NCBI GenBank assembly: GCA_963795665.1
Contig: CAWCIP010000002.1
Location: 161,177-225,176 of the forward strand
Source: DASUPK01 sp963795665
Lineage (GTDB): Bacteria > Actinomycetota > Thermoleophilia > Solirubrobacterales > 70-9
Direction of reading: 5' to 3'
Length of the DNA: 64,000 nucleotides
A program made the translations under genes and the position numbers. Below, piece after piece: positions 8,750 to 17,668 of this stretch; positions within the stretch are counted from its first letter, which is position 1, and every line of letters begins with the position of its first letter. The notes beneath the pieces were generated by a model that was not told where the DNA came from, made no database searches, and was given only the letters and a program-made list of their open reading frames with translations.

Positions 8750-10909
8750 TCAGCCCTCGGCCTCGCCGGTCGCGACCCGCCGCGGGATCGAGGGCTTTAC
8801 CCGGAGCACCTTGGCAGGCCAGCTCGGCAGCCACCAGTTCCAGCGGCCCATCAGAGAGATCACCGCCGGCACGATCAGCGCGCGGATGATCGTCGCGTCG
8901 ATCAGGATCCCGGCGGCCAGTCCGGTCGCGAACATCTTCACGCCGGTATCCGGCCCCGAGGCCATCGAGGTGAACGCCAGGAACAGGATCAGCGCCGCGC
9001 TGGTCACCAGCCGGCCCGTTCGCCCGATTCCCTGGACCACTGCCGTGCTCGTCGAACCGGTGCGGTCGTACTCCTCCCGCATCCGGGAGAGGATGAACAC
9101 CTCGTAGTCCATGGACAGGCCGAACAGGAAGGCGAAGATGATCAGCGGCATCCACGACTGGATTGAGCCGGTCGCCTGGATGCCCCAGATCGCCTCCGAT
9201 CCGTGGCCGTCCTGCCAGACCAGGACGAGCACGCCCCAGGCCGCGGCGACGCTGAGGACGTTCAGGATGATCGCCTTCAGCGGCAGCAGCAGCGAGCGGA
9301 ACGCCCGCGCCAGCAGGATGAACGTCGTGATCGCGATCAGGGCGATCATCAGCGGGAAGCTGCCGTAGACCGCGTCGATGAAGTCCTGGTTCGCGGCTGG
9401 ACCGCCGCCCACCCGGACATTCGTGCCCGCCGCGTGGGCGGTGTCCCGTACGGCGCTGAGGGTGTCGTGTCCCTCGCTCGTGCCGCTGTCGGGGACCGGA
9501 ATGGCCTCGACGATGTGAGTCCCGCCTCGGTTCCATTCGGGACCGGGTGGCGCGACCGCCCCGTGGATCCCGTCGACCTGGTTCAGGTCGCCGGCGACGG
9601 ACCTCGCCTCAGTGGCGCTGCCATCGACCAGGATCTCGTGGGGCAGGATCGAGCCCTCGCCGATGCCGGCGCTCTCGAGCTGCTTCAGGCCCTGTTCAGC
9701 GGGGCCGCCCTTGGCGATCGTGTTCGCGTCGGCGGCGCCGAGCTGCAGGTTGGTCGCAGCAAGGGCCAGGGCGAGGATCACCGCCATGCCGGCGCCCGCC
9801 GCCAGCCAGCGGCGCCGTGAGACGATCTGTGCCCAGCGGGTCCAGGCGCGGCTCGCCTTGTCGTCCGTGCGCCGGTGCGGCCAATCGAGCCGCGGTCCGG
9901 CCTTCGCCAGGATCACCGGCAGCAGGGTGATCGCCACCAGCGTCGAGACCAGCGGGATCAGCATCCCGCCGTAGCCCATCGAGCGCAGGAACGGCAGCGG
10001 CAGTGCGATCAGCGCGAGCAGGCCGATCGCCACCGTGATCCCGCTGAAGACCACGGCGCGGCCTGCGGTCTCCATCGCCCGCTGGACGGCCTCATCGCCG
10101 GATCTGCCGTGCGTCCGTTCCTCTCGCCAGCGCGAGACCACCAGGAGCGAGTAGTCGATCGCCACGCCCAGCCCGACCAGGGCGACCAGGAACTGCACGA
10201 TCGGAGAGACGTCGGTGAACGTCGTCAGGCCGAGCAGCAGCAGGAACGTGGTCATGATCGAGGCGATCGCCATCATGATCGGCACCACCGCCAGGAACGA
10301 GGCGAAGACGAAGGCGAGCACCACCAGCGCGCCCACCCCTCCGAGCAGCGCCTCCAGGAACACGCCCGGACCATCGCCGCCCCCTGTCGACTGCTGGAGC
10401 GCGTCGAATCCGGTCACGTGGACGGGGGCGCCACCCACCGTGGAGCCCGCCACGGCGGCCTTGACGTCCTTGGCCGCCTGCGGATTGTCGCCGAAGCTCG
10501 AGTCCGGATCGGGGCGCGGGTAGACCATCGCGAAGGTCGTGTGGCCGTCGTCCGAGACGAAGGCCCTGTCGCCGGTGGACGCGTACGACGCGACGCGCGA
10601 GCCCGGCAGGGTCTTGGCGAGCTGGGCGTCGAGCTTCTGGAGGTCGCTCTTCACCTGCGGTGAGTCGATCGACTCTCCCTGCGGAAGCGTGACCACGGGG
10701 AGCAGGGGAGACGTGTCCCCGCCGGTCCCGTTGTACTTGGCGGCGATGGCCTGGTTGGTCTCCCACCCCTCCTTGTTGGGCACGGAGAACTTCTGATCGA
10801 GCGCGCGGCTCGCGGGACCGGCCGCCATGATCCCGGCGATCGTCAGCAGGACCCATGAGATGACGACCGTTTTCTTGTGGGCAAGTACCCAACGGGTGAG
10901 TGATGACAC
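8750..10909 (-). CDS. MMPL/RND-family membrane transporter
   Basis: A 719-residue protein with the MmpL layout: one N-terminal helix (from about residue 12), a large periplasmic-type loop, a block of five helices around residues 185-350, a second large loop, and a second five-helix block ending near 690. The GVAIDYSLLVVSRWREE and GLSMDYEVFILSRMREEY segments are the duplicated RND proton-relay motifs with their aspartates. It exports lipids or hydrophobic drugs in relatives. The TetR gene and its operators just upstream may control it. Confidence 0.9.
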   Translation of the reverse strand: MSSLTRWVLAHKKTVVISWVLLTIAGIMAAGPASRALDQKFSVPNKEGWETNQAIAAKYNGTGGDTSPLLPVVTLPQGESIDSPQVKSDLQKLDAQLAKTLPGSRVASYASTGDRAFVSDDGHTTFAMVYPRPDPDSSFGDNPQAAKDVKAAVAGSTVGGAPVHVTGFDALQQSTGGGDGPGVFLEALLGGVGALVVLAFVFASFLAVVPIMMAIASIMTTFLLLLGLTTFTDVSPIVQFLVALVGLGVAIDYSLLVVSRWREERTHGRSGDEAVQRAMETAGRAVVFSGITVAIGLLALIALPLPFLRSMGYGGMLIPLVSTLVAITLLPVILAKAGPRLDWPHRRTDDKASRAWTRWAQIVSRRRWLAAGAGMAVILALALAATNLQLGAADANTIAKGGPAEQGLKQLESAGIGEGSILPHEILVDGSATEARSVAGDLNQVDGIHGAVAPPGPEWNRGGTHIVEAIPVPDSGTSEGHDTLSAVRDTAHAAGTNVRVGGGPAANQDFIDAVYGSFPLMIALIAITTFILLARAFRSLLLPLKAIILNVLSVAAAWGVLVLVWQDGHGSEAIWGIQATGSIQSWMPLIIFAFLFGLSMDYEVFILSRMREEYDRTGSTSTAVVQGIGRTGRLVTSAALILFLAFTSMASGPDTGVKMFATGLAAGILIDATIIRALIVPAVISLMGRWNWWLPSWPAKVLRVKPSIPRRVATGEAEG

Positions 10910-11064
10910 GAGGTTCCCTCCTGTGGATGTTGTCGATGCCTCTAAGACGTGCGAGGAGTCCCAGGATGGACACCCCGCCCTATGCGTTCAATTGGGGATG
11001 ACCCTTATCTAGCCCTCAACTCATCGCTCTTGTGTGACGAATCGGCGGTCGGCGACGTGACAGC

Positions 11065-11105
11065 ACGATCGGTCGTTCTTCTGTATAGTGCGCACGATCG
11101 TTCGT
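11065..11105. promoter_or_regulatory. Two ACGA-N4-TCGT operators around a -10 box
   Basis: Two 12-bp palindromes, ACGATCGGTCGT (11065-11076) and ACGATCGTTCGT (11094-11105), flank a TATAGT (11084-11089) that could be the -10 box of the DUF4242 gene starting at 11128. The same palindrome precedes the TetR gene (12123-12134). The sites are 29 bp apart centre to centre, which would let two repressor dimers block the promoter. They also lie 156 bp upstream of the MMPL transporter start. Confidence 0.75.
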
Positions 11106-11127
11106 ACTAACTAAGGAAGGAACGTCG

Positions 11128-11451
11128 ATGATGATGGAGAGTGCACCCGAGATGAAGATGTACGCGATTCGCCGCAAGAACGCATGGCAGTCGCCGGAGG
11201 AGGTCGAAGGTGTCGGAGCCCGCTCGAAGCAGGTCGCGGACGACGACTTCCCGACGGACATCCGCTGGATTCGCAGCTATGTGATCGCCGAGTCAGACGG
11301 CACGTTGGGAAGCGTCTGCATCTACCAGGCAACCAGCCCCGAGGCGATTCGCAAGCACGCGCATCGCGTCGGCATGCCGGCGGACGAGATCTGGGACGTG
11401 GCCGACACGGTCATCATCCGGCCCGATCCCGTCGCGGTGCCGGTCAGCTGA
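11128..11451 (+). CDS. DUF4242 small protein (SCO4226-like)
   Basis: A 107-residue protein beginning MMMESAPEMKMYAIRRKN. The pattern of an early strand, a central WIRSYV strand, a CIYQATSPEAIRKHA helix and a VADTVIIRPDP tail matches the DUF4242 ferredoxin-like fold, whose Streptomyces member SCO4226 binds nickel. AAGGAAGGA lies 8 bases before the ATG. It is convergent with the TetR gene and its promoter carries two copies of the TetR-type operator, so it is probably induced when that repressor releases. Confidence 0.75.
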   Translation: MMMESAPEMKMYAIRRKNAWQSPEEVEGVGARSKQVADDDFPTDIRWIRSYVIAESDGTLGSVCIYQATSPEAIRKHAHRVGMPADEIWDVADTVIIRPDPVAVPVS

Positions 11452-11460
11452 TCCGGGCCG

Positions 11461-12108
11461 TCAGGCGTTCGCACCGGCGACCTCGAGGCGCCGGTCGATC
11501 GCCCGGCGGGCTCGCTTGATCGGCTCGGAGCTCTGCGAGACCGAGAACTGCGTGTTGGCCAGGAACAGCGCGGATTCGAGCTCGAAGGCCAGCTGTCCGG
11601 CGTCCTCGGACTTGTCGATGGAGCCCTCGCGCTTTGCGTCCCGGATGGCCGCCTCGAGCCGCCCCATCCAGTCCTCCAGGAAGGCGAGCAGGCGGTCGCG
11701 AACGGCGCCCGGCTGCATGCTCACCTCGACCAGCACCGTGGCGAAGAAGCACCCGCCCGGGAAGGTCCCCGCTTCGACGTAGTCCAGGTAGGCGCCCAGG
11801 AGCGACCGCAGTCGGTCGATTCCGGTGGTGGCTGCAGACGCCGGCTCGCGCACCTGCTCGTCGAAGATCGAATCGGCGGTCTCGATGGTCGCCAGCTGCA
11901 GCTCCTCCTTGGAGCCGAAGTGGGCGAAGAGGCCGCTCTTGCTCATCCCGACGGCATCCGCCAAGCGGCTGAGGGAGAGGCCGCCGATCCCCTCGACGGT
12001 CGCGAGACGTGCGGCCTCGTTCAGGATCGCCGTGCGGCTCCGCTCGCCATCGCTTCGAAGCTTGCGCGCGGCGGGCCGGGATGCGGTGCTCGGCGCTCTC
12101 TTTGCCAT
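11461..12108 (-). CDS. TetR/AcrR-family transcriptional regulator
   Basis: A 215-residue repressor-type protein. After a basic tail it has the TetR DNA-binding domain, with the recognition segment LSLSRLADAVGMSKSGLFAHF at about residues 43-63 cut here only by family convention. The C-terminal domain is the ligand pocket (EAGTFPGGCFFA is typical of the YfiR/TetR_C_6 group). An ACGACCGGTCGT palindrome sits 15 bp upstream of its ATG and twice in the promoter of the convergent DUF4242 gene, which suggests autoregulation. Confidence 0.9.
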   Translation of the reverse strand: MAKRAPSTASRPAARKLRSDGERSRTAILNEAARLATVEGIGGLSLSRLADAVGMSKSGLFAHFGSKEELQLATIETADSIFDEQVREPASAATTGIDRLRSLLGAYLDYVEAGTFPGGCFFATVLVEVSMQPGAVRDRLLAFLEDWMGRLEAAIRDAKREGSIDKSEDAGQLAFELESALFLANTQFSVSQSSEPIKRARRAIDRRLEVAGANA

Positions 12109-12122
12109 GCATCTAAGTTAGC

Positions 12123-12134
12123 ACGACCGGTCGT
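12123..12134. promoter_or_regulatory. Operator copy upstream of the TetR gene
   Basis: A perfect 12-bp palindrome ACGACCGGTCGT with ACGA/TCGT half sites, the same as at 11065 and 11094. It lies 15 bp before the TetR start codon. The next gene on the other side (acyl-CoA dehydrogenase, stop at 12151) ends here, so only the TetR gene can be the target. Confidence 0.75.
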
Positions 12135-12150
12135 TATCGCTGGGAACGCG

Positions 12151-13341
12151 CTACAGCCCGAGCTGCTTGCCGAGGATCTCCTTCATGACCTCGTCGGTGC
12201 CGCCGCCGATCGGGCCGAGCCGGGCATCGCGGTAGGCGCGCTCGACCCCGTATTCGCGCATGTAGCCGTAGCCGCCGTGGATCTGGATCGCCTCGTCGGC
12301 GACGTCGCAGATCGCCCGCTGGGTGAGGAGCTTGGCCTGGGTCACCTCGCGGGTCGCGTCCTCGCCGGCCGCGAATTTCCGCAGGCAGGCATAGGTGAGT
12401 GCCCGTGAGACCTCGATCTTCACCGACATCTCGGCGAACTTGTGGCGGATCGCCTGAAAGCGGCCGATCGGGCGGCCGAACGCCTCGCGTTCCTTCGCGT
12501 AGGAGAGGGTCTGCTCGAAGACCTTCTGCATTCCCCCGACGGCGCCCAGCGCCATGGTCAGCCGCTCCCACTGGAAGTTGGCCATGATCAGCTTGAAGCC
12601 CTCGTTCTGCTCACCGAGGAGGTTCTCGTCGGGGACCTCGACGTCGGTGAAGGAGAGCTCGCCGGTGTCCGAGGCGTGCCAGCCCATCTTCTCCAGCTTG
12701 GAGACGACCTCGTAGCCGGGCATGTCGCGCTCGAGCACCAGGAATGAGATGCCGTGGTGGCCACCGTCCTGCGTCGTCTTCACCGCGCAGACCAGGAAGT
12801 CGGCGCGGACCCCGTTGGTGATGAAGGTCTTGGAGCCGTTGACGACGTAGCCGCCGTCCACCTTCCTGGCCGTCGTGCGAAGCGAGGCGACGTCGGACCC
12901 GGCGCCCGGCTCGGTGATCCCGAGCGCGCCGACCAGCTCGCCCTTGATCCCCGGCACGAGCCAGCGCTGCTTCTGCTCCTCGGTTCCGAATTTCCAGATC
13001 GGGGGCATCGCGATCTCGGTGTGCGCTCCCAGCCCGGCGGCGACGCCGCCGCTGCCGCCCGAGCGCGAGAGCTCCTCCACCCAGACCGCGTCGTGGACGT
13101 AATCCCCGCCCTGGCCGCCATACTCGGTCTCGTACTTGAGGCCGAGGAAGCCGAGCTCCCCGCAGCGGTTGTAGAGCTCACGGGGGAACTCGCGCGCCTC
13201 CTCCCAGTCGTCGACGTGCGGCGCGATCTCCTTTGTGACGAAGCGGCGGACGGACTCGCGCAGCTCCTCGTGCTCCTCGCCGAAGGGCGGGAGCGGGGCG
13301 CGCCTGCCGGTGTCCTTTATGACGGCGACGGTGGCCTCCAG
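12151..13341 (-). CDS. Acyl-CoA dehydrogenase
   Basis: A FAD flavoenzyme that oxidises an acyl-CoA to its 2-enoyl-CoA. Sequence landmarks are LGITEPGAGSD, GSKTFITNGVRADF, DTGELSFTDVEVP, REAFGRPIGRFQAIRHKFAEM and IHGGYGYMREYGVERAYRD. In EYGVERAYRD the first residue is at the usual catalytic glutamate region. The start is unclear: homology begins near 13335, the frame has no ATG, GTG or TTG there, and a CTG at 13341 beside GGAGGA is used as a boundary. The frame stays open to an ATG at 13527, but that part overlaps the SnoaL-like gene. A start-proximal frameshift is possible. Confidence 0.9.
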   Translation of the reverse strand: MEATVAVIKDTGRRAPLPPFGEEHEELRESVRRFVTKEIAPHVDDWEEAREFPRELYNRCGELGFLGLKYETEYGGQGGDYVHDAVWVEELSRSGGSGGVAAGLGAHTEIAMPPIWKFGTEEQKQRWLVPGIKGELVGALGITEPGAGSDVASLRTTARKVDGGYVVNGSKTFITNGVRADFLVCAVKTTQDGGHHGISFLVLERDMPGYEVVSKLEKMGWHASDTGELSFTDVEVPDENLLGEQNEGFKLIMANFQWERLTMALGAVGGMQKVFEQTLSYAKEREAFGRPIGRFQAIRHKFAEMSVKIEVSRALTYACLRKFAAGEDATREVTQAKLLTQRAICDVADEAIQIHGGYGYMREYGVERAYRDARLGPIGGGTDEVMKEILGKQLGL

Positions 13342-13754
13342 TCCTCCATGGTCGTGTATCCGCGCCCCGCGTGGTCGAAGCCGAGCAGGTCCCCCTGCGG
13401 GTTCTTCTTGTTGCCGTGGTGGTAGGCGCGGACCTCGGCGATCTTGCCGTCGCGCATCAGGAACCACTCGGTGCCCCGGTCCAGGCGCTTCTCGCCCGAC
13501 TTGGGATCGCGCCAGGTCATCGTCCACTCGATCACCGCCTCATCTCCCTGCTCGATCCCGTGCTCGAGGTACCACTGCCCGTCGATCATCTCGACGCCCA
13601 TCTTCGAGTTCTGCCCGATGCGCTCTGCCCCCTCATGCGGCCCGAGCCGCGTGTAGTAGTGGACCGCGTCGTCGGTGAAGTGCGAGGCGACCAGGTCGGG
13701 GTCCCCGGTGTTGAGCGCCTCATAGTAGGAGCGGATGTGGTCGAGGTTGCCGAT
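13317..13754 (-). CDS. SnoaL-like (NTF2-fold) protein, start unresolved
   Basis: The recognisable part is about 145 residues: HIRSYYEALNTGDPDLVA, then FTDDAVHYYTRLGP, WTMTWRDPKSG and FLMRDGKIAEVRAYHH. This is the cone-shaped SnoaL/NTF2 fold used by polyketide cyclases, isomerases and many proteins of unknown role. No ATG, GTG or TTG precedes the conserved start in frame. The frame reaches an ATG at 13868, but that would encode the divergent promoter region, so the boundary given is where homology begins. It overlaps the acyl-CoA dehydrogenase frame, so the two are probably coupled. Confidence 0.7.
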   Translation of the reverse strand: MGNLDHIRSYYEALNTGDPDLVASHFTDDAVHYYTRLGPHEGAERIGQNSKMGVEMIDGQWYLEHGIEQGDEAVIEWTMTWRDPKSGEKRLDRGTEWFLMRDGKIAEVRAYHHGNKKNPQGDLLGFDHAGRGYTTMEDWRPPSPS

Positions 13755-13782
13755 CGGACTGTCGTTATAGCCGGTCTCAAAA

Positions 13783-13815
13783 TGTCGATCGGCGCCCCGG
13801 GGATACGTCGTTAGG
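13783..13815 (+). promoter_or_regulatory. ECF-sigma-type promoter of the first YCII gene
   Basis: TGTCGA (13783-13788), a 17-base spacer, then CGTCGTTAGG (13806-13815), continuing G-TGAATGCGGC. The same elements with the same 17-base spacing precede the second YCII gene at 14207. ECF42-group sigma factors are known to be linked to YCII (DGPF) genes and to use a TGTCGA -35 element. No sigma gene is in the window. Confidence 0.7.
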
Positions 13816-13857
13816 GTGAATGCGGCGAACAGCGCCGCCCGAGAGAAGGAGCCAGCG

Positions 13858-14208
13858 ATGAAGTTCATGGTGTCCTTGATCACCGATGGGACCGTGACGG
13901 ACAGCGCGACCCCCGAACAGAGGCGGGAGTCGGGGGAGGAGATGATGGAGTTCATGGGCGAGATCCAGGCCGCCGGCGTGCTTCTGCACACCGATGCCCT
14001 GGGCCCCGCGGACAGCGCTCGCACTCTGCGCCGCAAGAGCGGGAGGGTCGTCGTCACCGACGGCCCGTTCGCCGAGAGCAAAGAGCAGATCGCCGGCTAC
14101 ATGGTGCTCGAGTGCGACGATCTCGACGAGGCGACGGGCTGGGCCGAGAAACTCCCAGTGCGTGGCGGCGCGATCGAGGTTCGCCCGATCGCCGAGCGGC
14201 CCGGGTAG
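13858..14208 (+). CDS. YCII-related (DGPF) protein
   Basis: A 116-residue YCII-fold protein: MKFMVSLI opening strand, the diagnostic VVTDGPFAESKEQIAGY block (DGPF motif) and a closing AIEVRPIAE strand. These ferredoxin-like proteins usually sit beside ECF42-type sigma factors, and their biochemical role is unknown. GAAGGAG precedes the ATG. It starts a tandem pair with the gene at 14281. Confidence 0.88.
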   Translation: MKFMVSLITDGTVTDSATPEQRRESGEEMMEFMGEIQAAGVLLHTDALGPADSARTLRRKSGRVVVTDGPFAESKEQIAGYMVLECDDLDEATGWAEKLPVRGGAIEVRPIAERPG

Positions 14209-14239
14209 TCGATTTGGCGGCGGCCCGTTCGTCGTTAGG
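14207..14239 (+). promoter_or_regulatory. ECF-sigma-type promoter of the second YCII gene
   Basis: AGTCGA (14207-14212), a 17-base spacer and CGTCGTTAGG (14230-14239), followed by TTGAATGCGGC. It matches the promoter at 13783 in both boxes, in spacing and in the start-site region. It overlaps the stop codon of the first YCII gene, so the pair is not simply one transcript. Confidence 0.7.
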
Positions 14240-14280
14240 TTGAATGCGGCAACAGCTGCCGCTCAACACAGGAGGAAGAG

Positions 14281-14676
14281 ATGAAGTATCTGCTCACTTT
14301 TGTCCGGGATCAGGACCGGATGTACGGAAGCGCCGAGGACACGAAGGCGGGAATGGCTGCCTGGAACGAGTTCAACCGGGAGGCGGCCGAGGCCGGCGTG
14401 ATGATCGCCAACGAGGCGCTCGAGTTGCCGCAGACCGCCAAGACCGTGCGCGTCGGGGAAGACAGCCACACCATCACCGACGGGCCCTTCGCGGAGACCA
14501 AGGAGCAACTGGGCGGCTTCTGCCTGATCGACGTCGAGGGCCTCGACGAGGCGATCGCCTGGGCCAAGAAGGTCCCGCTGCGCCCCGACAGCTCAATCGA
14601 GGTGCGCGCGGTCAAGGACCTGACCCCATACGGGTACGAGCGGGTGGGCCGGAGCCCCGCCCAGGCGCGGGCCTAG
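14281..14676 (+). CDS. YCII-related (DGPF) protein, second copy
   Basis: A 131-residue paralogue of the preceding gene: MKYLLTFV, then TITDGPFAETKEQLGGF (DGPF motif) and SSIEVRAVKDL. AGGAGGAAGAG precedes the ATG. The last 4 bases overlap the convergent acyl-CoA dehydrogenase gene. The two copies differ widely outside the DGPF block, so this is an old duplication or two separately acquired family members under one sigma factor. Confidence 0.88.
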   Translation: MKYLLTFVRDQDRMYGSAEDTKAGMAAWNEFNREAAEAGVMIANEALELPQTAKTVRVGEDSHTITDGPFAETKEQLGGFCLIDVEGLDEAIAWAKKVPLRPDSSIEVRAVKDLTPYGYERVGRSPAQARA

Positions 14677-15882
14677 AGCCCGTAGCTGCGGCCAATCACC
14701 TCGAGCATGACCTCGTCGGTGCCGGCGCCGATCCGATTGAGGCGCGAGTCGCGGTAGGCGCGCTCGACCTCGTACTCCTTCATGTAGCCGTAGCCGCCGT
14801 GGATCTGGATGCAGTCGTCGGCGACCTCCTCGATGATCCGTGAGGCGTAGAGCTTCGCCTGCGTGATCTCGCGGACTGGGTACTCGCCGTTCGCGAAGCG
14901 CCAGGCGGTCGCGTAGACCATCTGCTTGGCGGCCTCGATCTTCACCGACATCTCGGCGAACTTGTGGCGGATCGCCTGGAAGCGGCCGATCGGGCGGCCG
15001 AAGGCCTCGCGCTCCTTGGCGTACTCGAGGGTGCGGTCGAAGACGCGCTCGGCACCGGAGACGCAGCCGATCGCGGCGACCAGGCGCTCTCCCTGGAGCT
15101 CCCAGCTGATGTGGTAGAAGCCCTTGCCCTCCTGGCCGAGCAGGTTCTCCGCCGGGAACGCGGACGTCCTGGAAGGAGAGCTCGCCGGTGTCCGAGGCGT
15201 GCATCCCCATCTTCTCGAGCTTGCGGGAGACGCTGAAGCCCTCGACCTCCTTGCCTTCGGAGTCGCGGATGTCGACGATGAAGAGGGTGATCCCGTCGTG
15301 GCCGGCGTCGGGGTCGGTCTTCGTCACCAGCACGATGTAGTTGGCGCGCAGCCCGTTGGTGATGAAGGTCTTGGAGCCGTTGATCACGTACTCGTCGCCG
15401 TCGCGCTTGGCGGTGGTGCGGATGCCGGCGACGTCGGAGCCGGCGCCCGGCTCGGTGATGCCGAGGGCGCTGATCAGCTCGCCTTTGATGGAGGGGACCA
15501 GGTAGCGCTGCTTCTGGTCCTCGGTGCCGAGCAGGTGGATCGGCGGCGTCGCCATGTCGGTGTGGACGGCCATGCCCATGTTGAGCCCGCCGCAGCCCGA
15601 GTAGCTCATCGCGTCGGCGCGGACGAGCGAATAGAAGTAGTCCCCACCCTGGCCGCCGTACTCCTCCGGGTAGCAGAGGCCGATGTAGCCGAGCTCGCCG
15701 GCGCGATGCAGGACGGAGTCGGGCCAGAGGCTCTCCTCCCATTCGAACCGGTGGGGGGTGAGCTCCTTCAGCACCCACGACTTCATCGACTCGCGCAATT
15801 CCTCGTGCTCGTCCGTGAAGATGAAGTGCTTGCGGCTGGCGCCGTGGTCGGGCTTGATTACGCTGGAGGTCGCGGTGGCCAC
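14673..15882 (-). CDS. Acyl-CoA dehydrogenase (one frameshift)
   Basis: A second acyl-CoA dehydrogenase, closely similar to the one at 12151. The N-terminal two thirds (from ATG at 15882) carries LGITEPGAGSD, GSKTFITNGLRANY and DTGELSFQDVRVP. The reading frame then shifts within a run of C at about 15152-15156, and REAFGRPIGRF, KFAEMSVKIEAAKQ and IHGGYGYMKEYEVERAYRD follow in another frame. Removing one C restores DVRVPAENLLGQ exactly as expected for the family. A sequencing indel or a very recent mutation therefore explains it. It would act in beta-oxidation of an acyl-CoA. A 16-bp palindrome lies 65 bp upstream. Confidence 0.85.
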
Positions 15883-15946
15883 TGCTCGGTCTCCTTCGTT
15901 CTAGGGGTTGTGGGCGCGGATCGGCCGCATGCTCGGCAAAGTGGAT

Positions 15947-15962
15947 AGTAGGACTTCCTACT
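15947..15962. promoter_or_regulatory. Candidate operator upstream of the acyl-CoA dehydrogenase
   Basis: A perfect palindrome AGTAGGA-CT-TCCTACT, followed at once by a repeated TCCTACTG half site. It lies in the 217-bp gap between the dehydrogenase start (15882, minus) and the P450 remnant on the plus strand. The size and symmetry suit a TetR-family dimer; the regulator is unknown. Confidence 0.5.
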
Positions 15963-16099
15963 TCCTACTGCAACCATCAAAATCGAGGTCTTTGCGCGAT
16001 CAATGCCGGATTCTGCCGAGTGCGGGACCGTCGATCGGCTCCTAGCGCTGATCAGCGGTGGAGCAGGCAACCGAGCCAATACTTCGGTCTTTTCACGGG

Positions 16100-17433
16100 G
16101 GTGGCGTCGACTGCACACCGGCGGAAAGCCGGAACGGCTTCCGCGTGGTCCGCGAACGCCTGGCTGGGTGCAGACCCTCTCTGGATGTACCGCCCGACGC
16201 GTTCCTCGAGCGCTGCCGCCGCCGCTATGGCGACATCTTCCGGCTCCGTCTGGGCCCGGGCGCAACACCATCGTGGTCGCGGAGCCGACTGCGGCCCGCC
16301 GCGTGATCACAGGCGATCCGAGCGTCTTCCGCGCCGGGGATGCAAACGGCATCCTCAAGCCCGTAGTCGGCCCCAGCTCGCTGCTCGTGCTCGACGGGGA
16401 GGAGCACTGCGCCATCGCCGCATCCTGCTGCCGGCATTCGGGGCGGAGCATGGCCGCGAGTTCGCCGAGCGGGTCGAAGGCAGAACCAGGAACCGGGTGG
16501 CCGCATGGAAGCCCGGCGAGACGCTGAAGCTGCAGGAGGAGATGGAGGCGATATCCCTCGAGGCGATCATGGGGATCGCGCTGGGACGCGACTCGGCGGA
16601 GCGGCGCGAGCAATTCCGCGTCCTGGTCCCAGAGATGATGAAGCGCTGCTCCTCACCGTTCACGTTGCTGCCCTACTTCCGGCACGAACTTGGGCGGGAT
16701 CACGCCGTACGCCCGTCTGCGCAAGGTGCTCGCGAGCTGGACGGCCTCTTCTTCGATGCGATCGTCGAGAGGCAGGCCTCGTCCGACGATCGATGCCTCA
16801 CGATGCCCTCTCACTGCTGTGCGCGGCGACGGACGAGAGCGGCACGCCGCTGCTCGAACAGCCAGATTCGCGACGAGCTGTTGACGATGATCATGGCCGG
16901 TTACGAGACGACCACCAGCGCCCTGGCTTGGTCATTCGAGCGCCTGCTGCGGTCGCCCGAGGTCCTCCGGCGGCTCTCGCGGACGACTCGACCGCGGCGG
17001 GGATGAATATCTGGACGCCGTCGTAAGTGAGGTTCTGCGGATGCGTCCCGTCGTACCGGTGGTCGTTCGCAAGACCCGGGAGGACCTCGAGCTGAATGGT
17101 CACCTGATTCCCGCCGGATCGGTGCTCATGGTCTGCGATCTACCTCTTGCATCGGGATCCGGACCCTGTACGAGGATCCGGAGAGTTCCGCCCCGAGCGA
17201 TTCCTCGACGCACGAGGCCGATGTCCCTGGCTGCCGTTCGGAGGCGGCGTGCGCCGCTGCCTCGGCGCAAGCTTCGCCCAGCTTGAAATGAAGGTCGTTA
17301 TCCGGACCGTGCTCTCCATGGCCCGGCTTCACGCCGACCGGAGCCACGCCGAGCCGGTGAAGCGCAGACGGTTCACGTTCGCCCCGCACGCGACGCCCGG
17401 GTGGCGATCGAAGGGGTCACGGCGGGACGCTGA
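16100..17433 (+). pseudogene. Cytochrome P450, multiply frameshifted
   Basis: A P450 can be followed across the three plus frames: PPDAFLERCRRRYGDIFRL, NTIVVAEPTAARRVITG, then EAISLEAIMGIALGR, the I-helix AGYETTTSALAWSFERLL, MRPVVPVVVRKTREDLELNG, EFRPERFLDARG and the heme-cysteine loop FGGGVRRCLGASFAQLEMK. It ends with VAIEGVTAGR and a TGA at 17433. At least seven frame changes are needed, the first near 16180 and the last near 17390. The family is the same as the P450 at 21435. The exact start is not recoverable. Either a decayed gene or a patch of poor sequence. Confidence 0.8.
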
Positions 17434-17668
17434 GCGGGCTTTTCGTGCCTGCAACTCGAAGATGCGTCCGACTAAGAGCGTTCGCTCATCGAACATCGGT
17501 CCATATCGGTGCAACGAGTCAGGGATTCCTCGTACTTGCCGTCGAAACTCAAGTAATGACGCAGTATTTGGGCCGATCGTCTCCGTGAATGGAAAGTCAC
17601 GGCATGGCCAAGCGCGCCGGCTGGGTGCGTCCGGTTCGAGTATGCGCCTTTGCTCTAGTAGAGGGACG

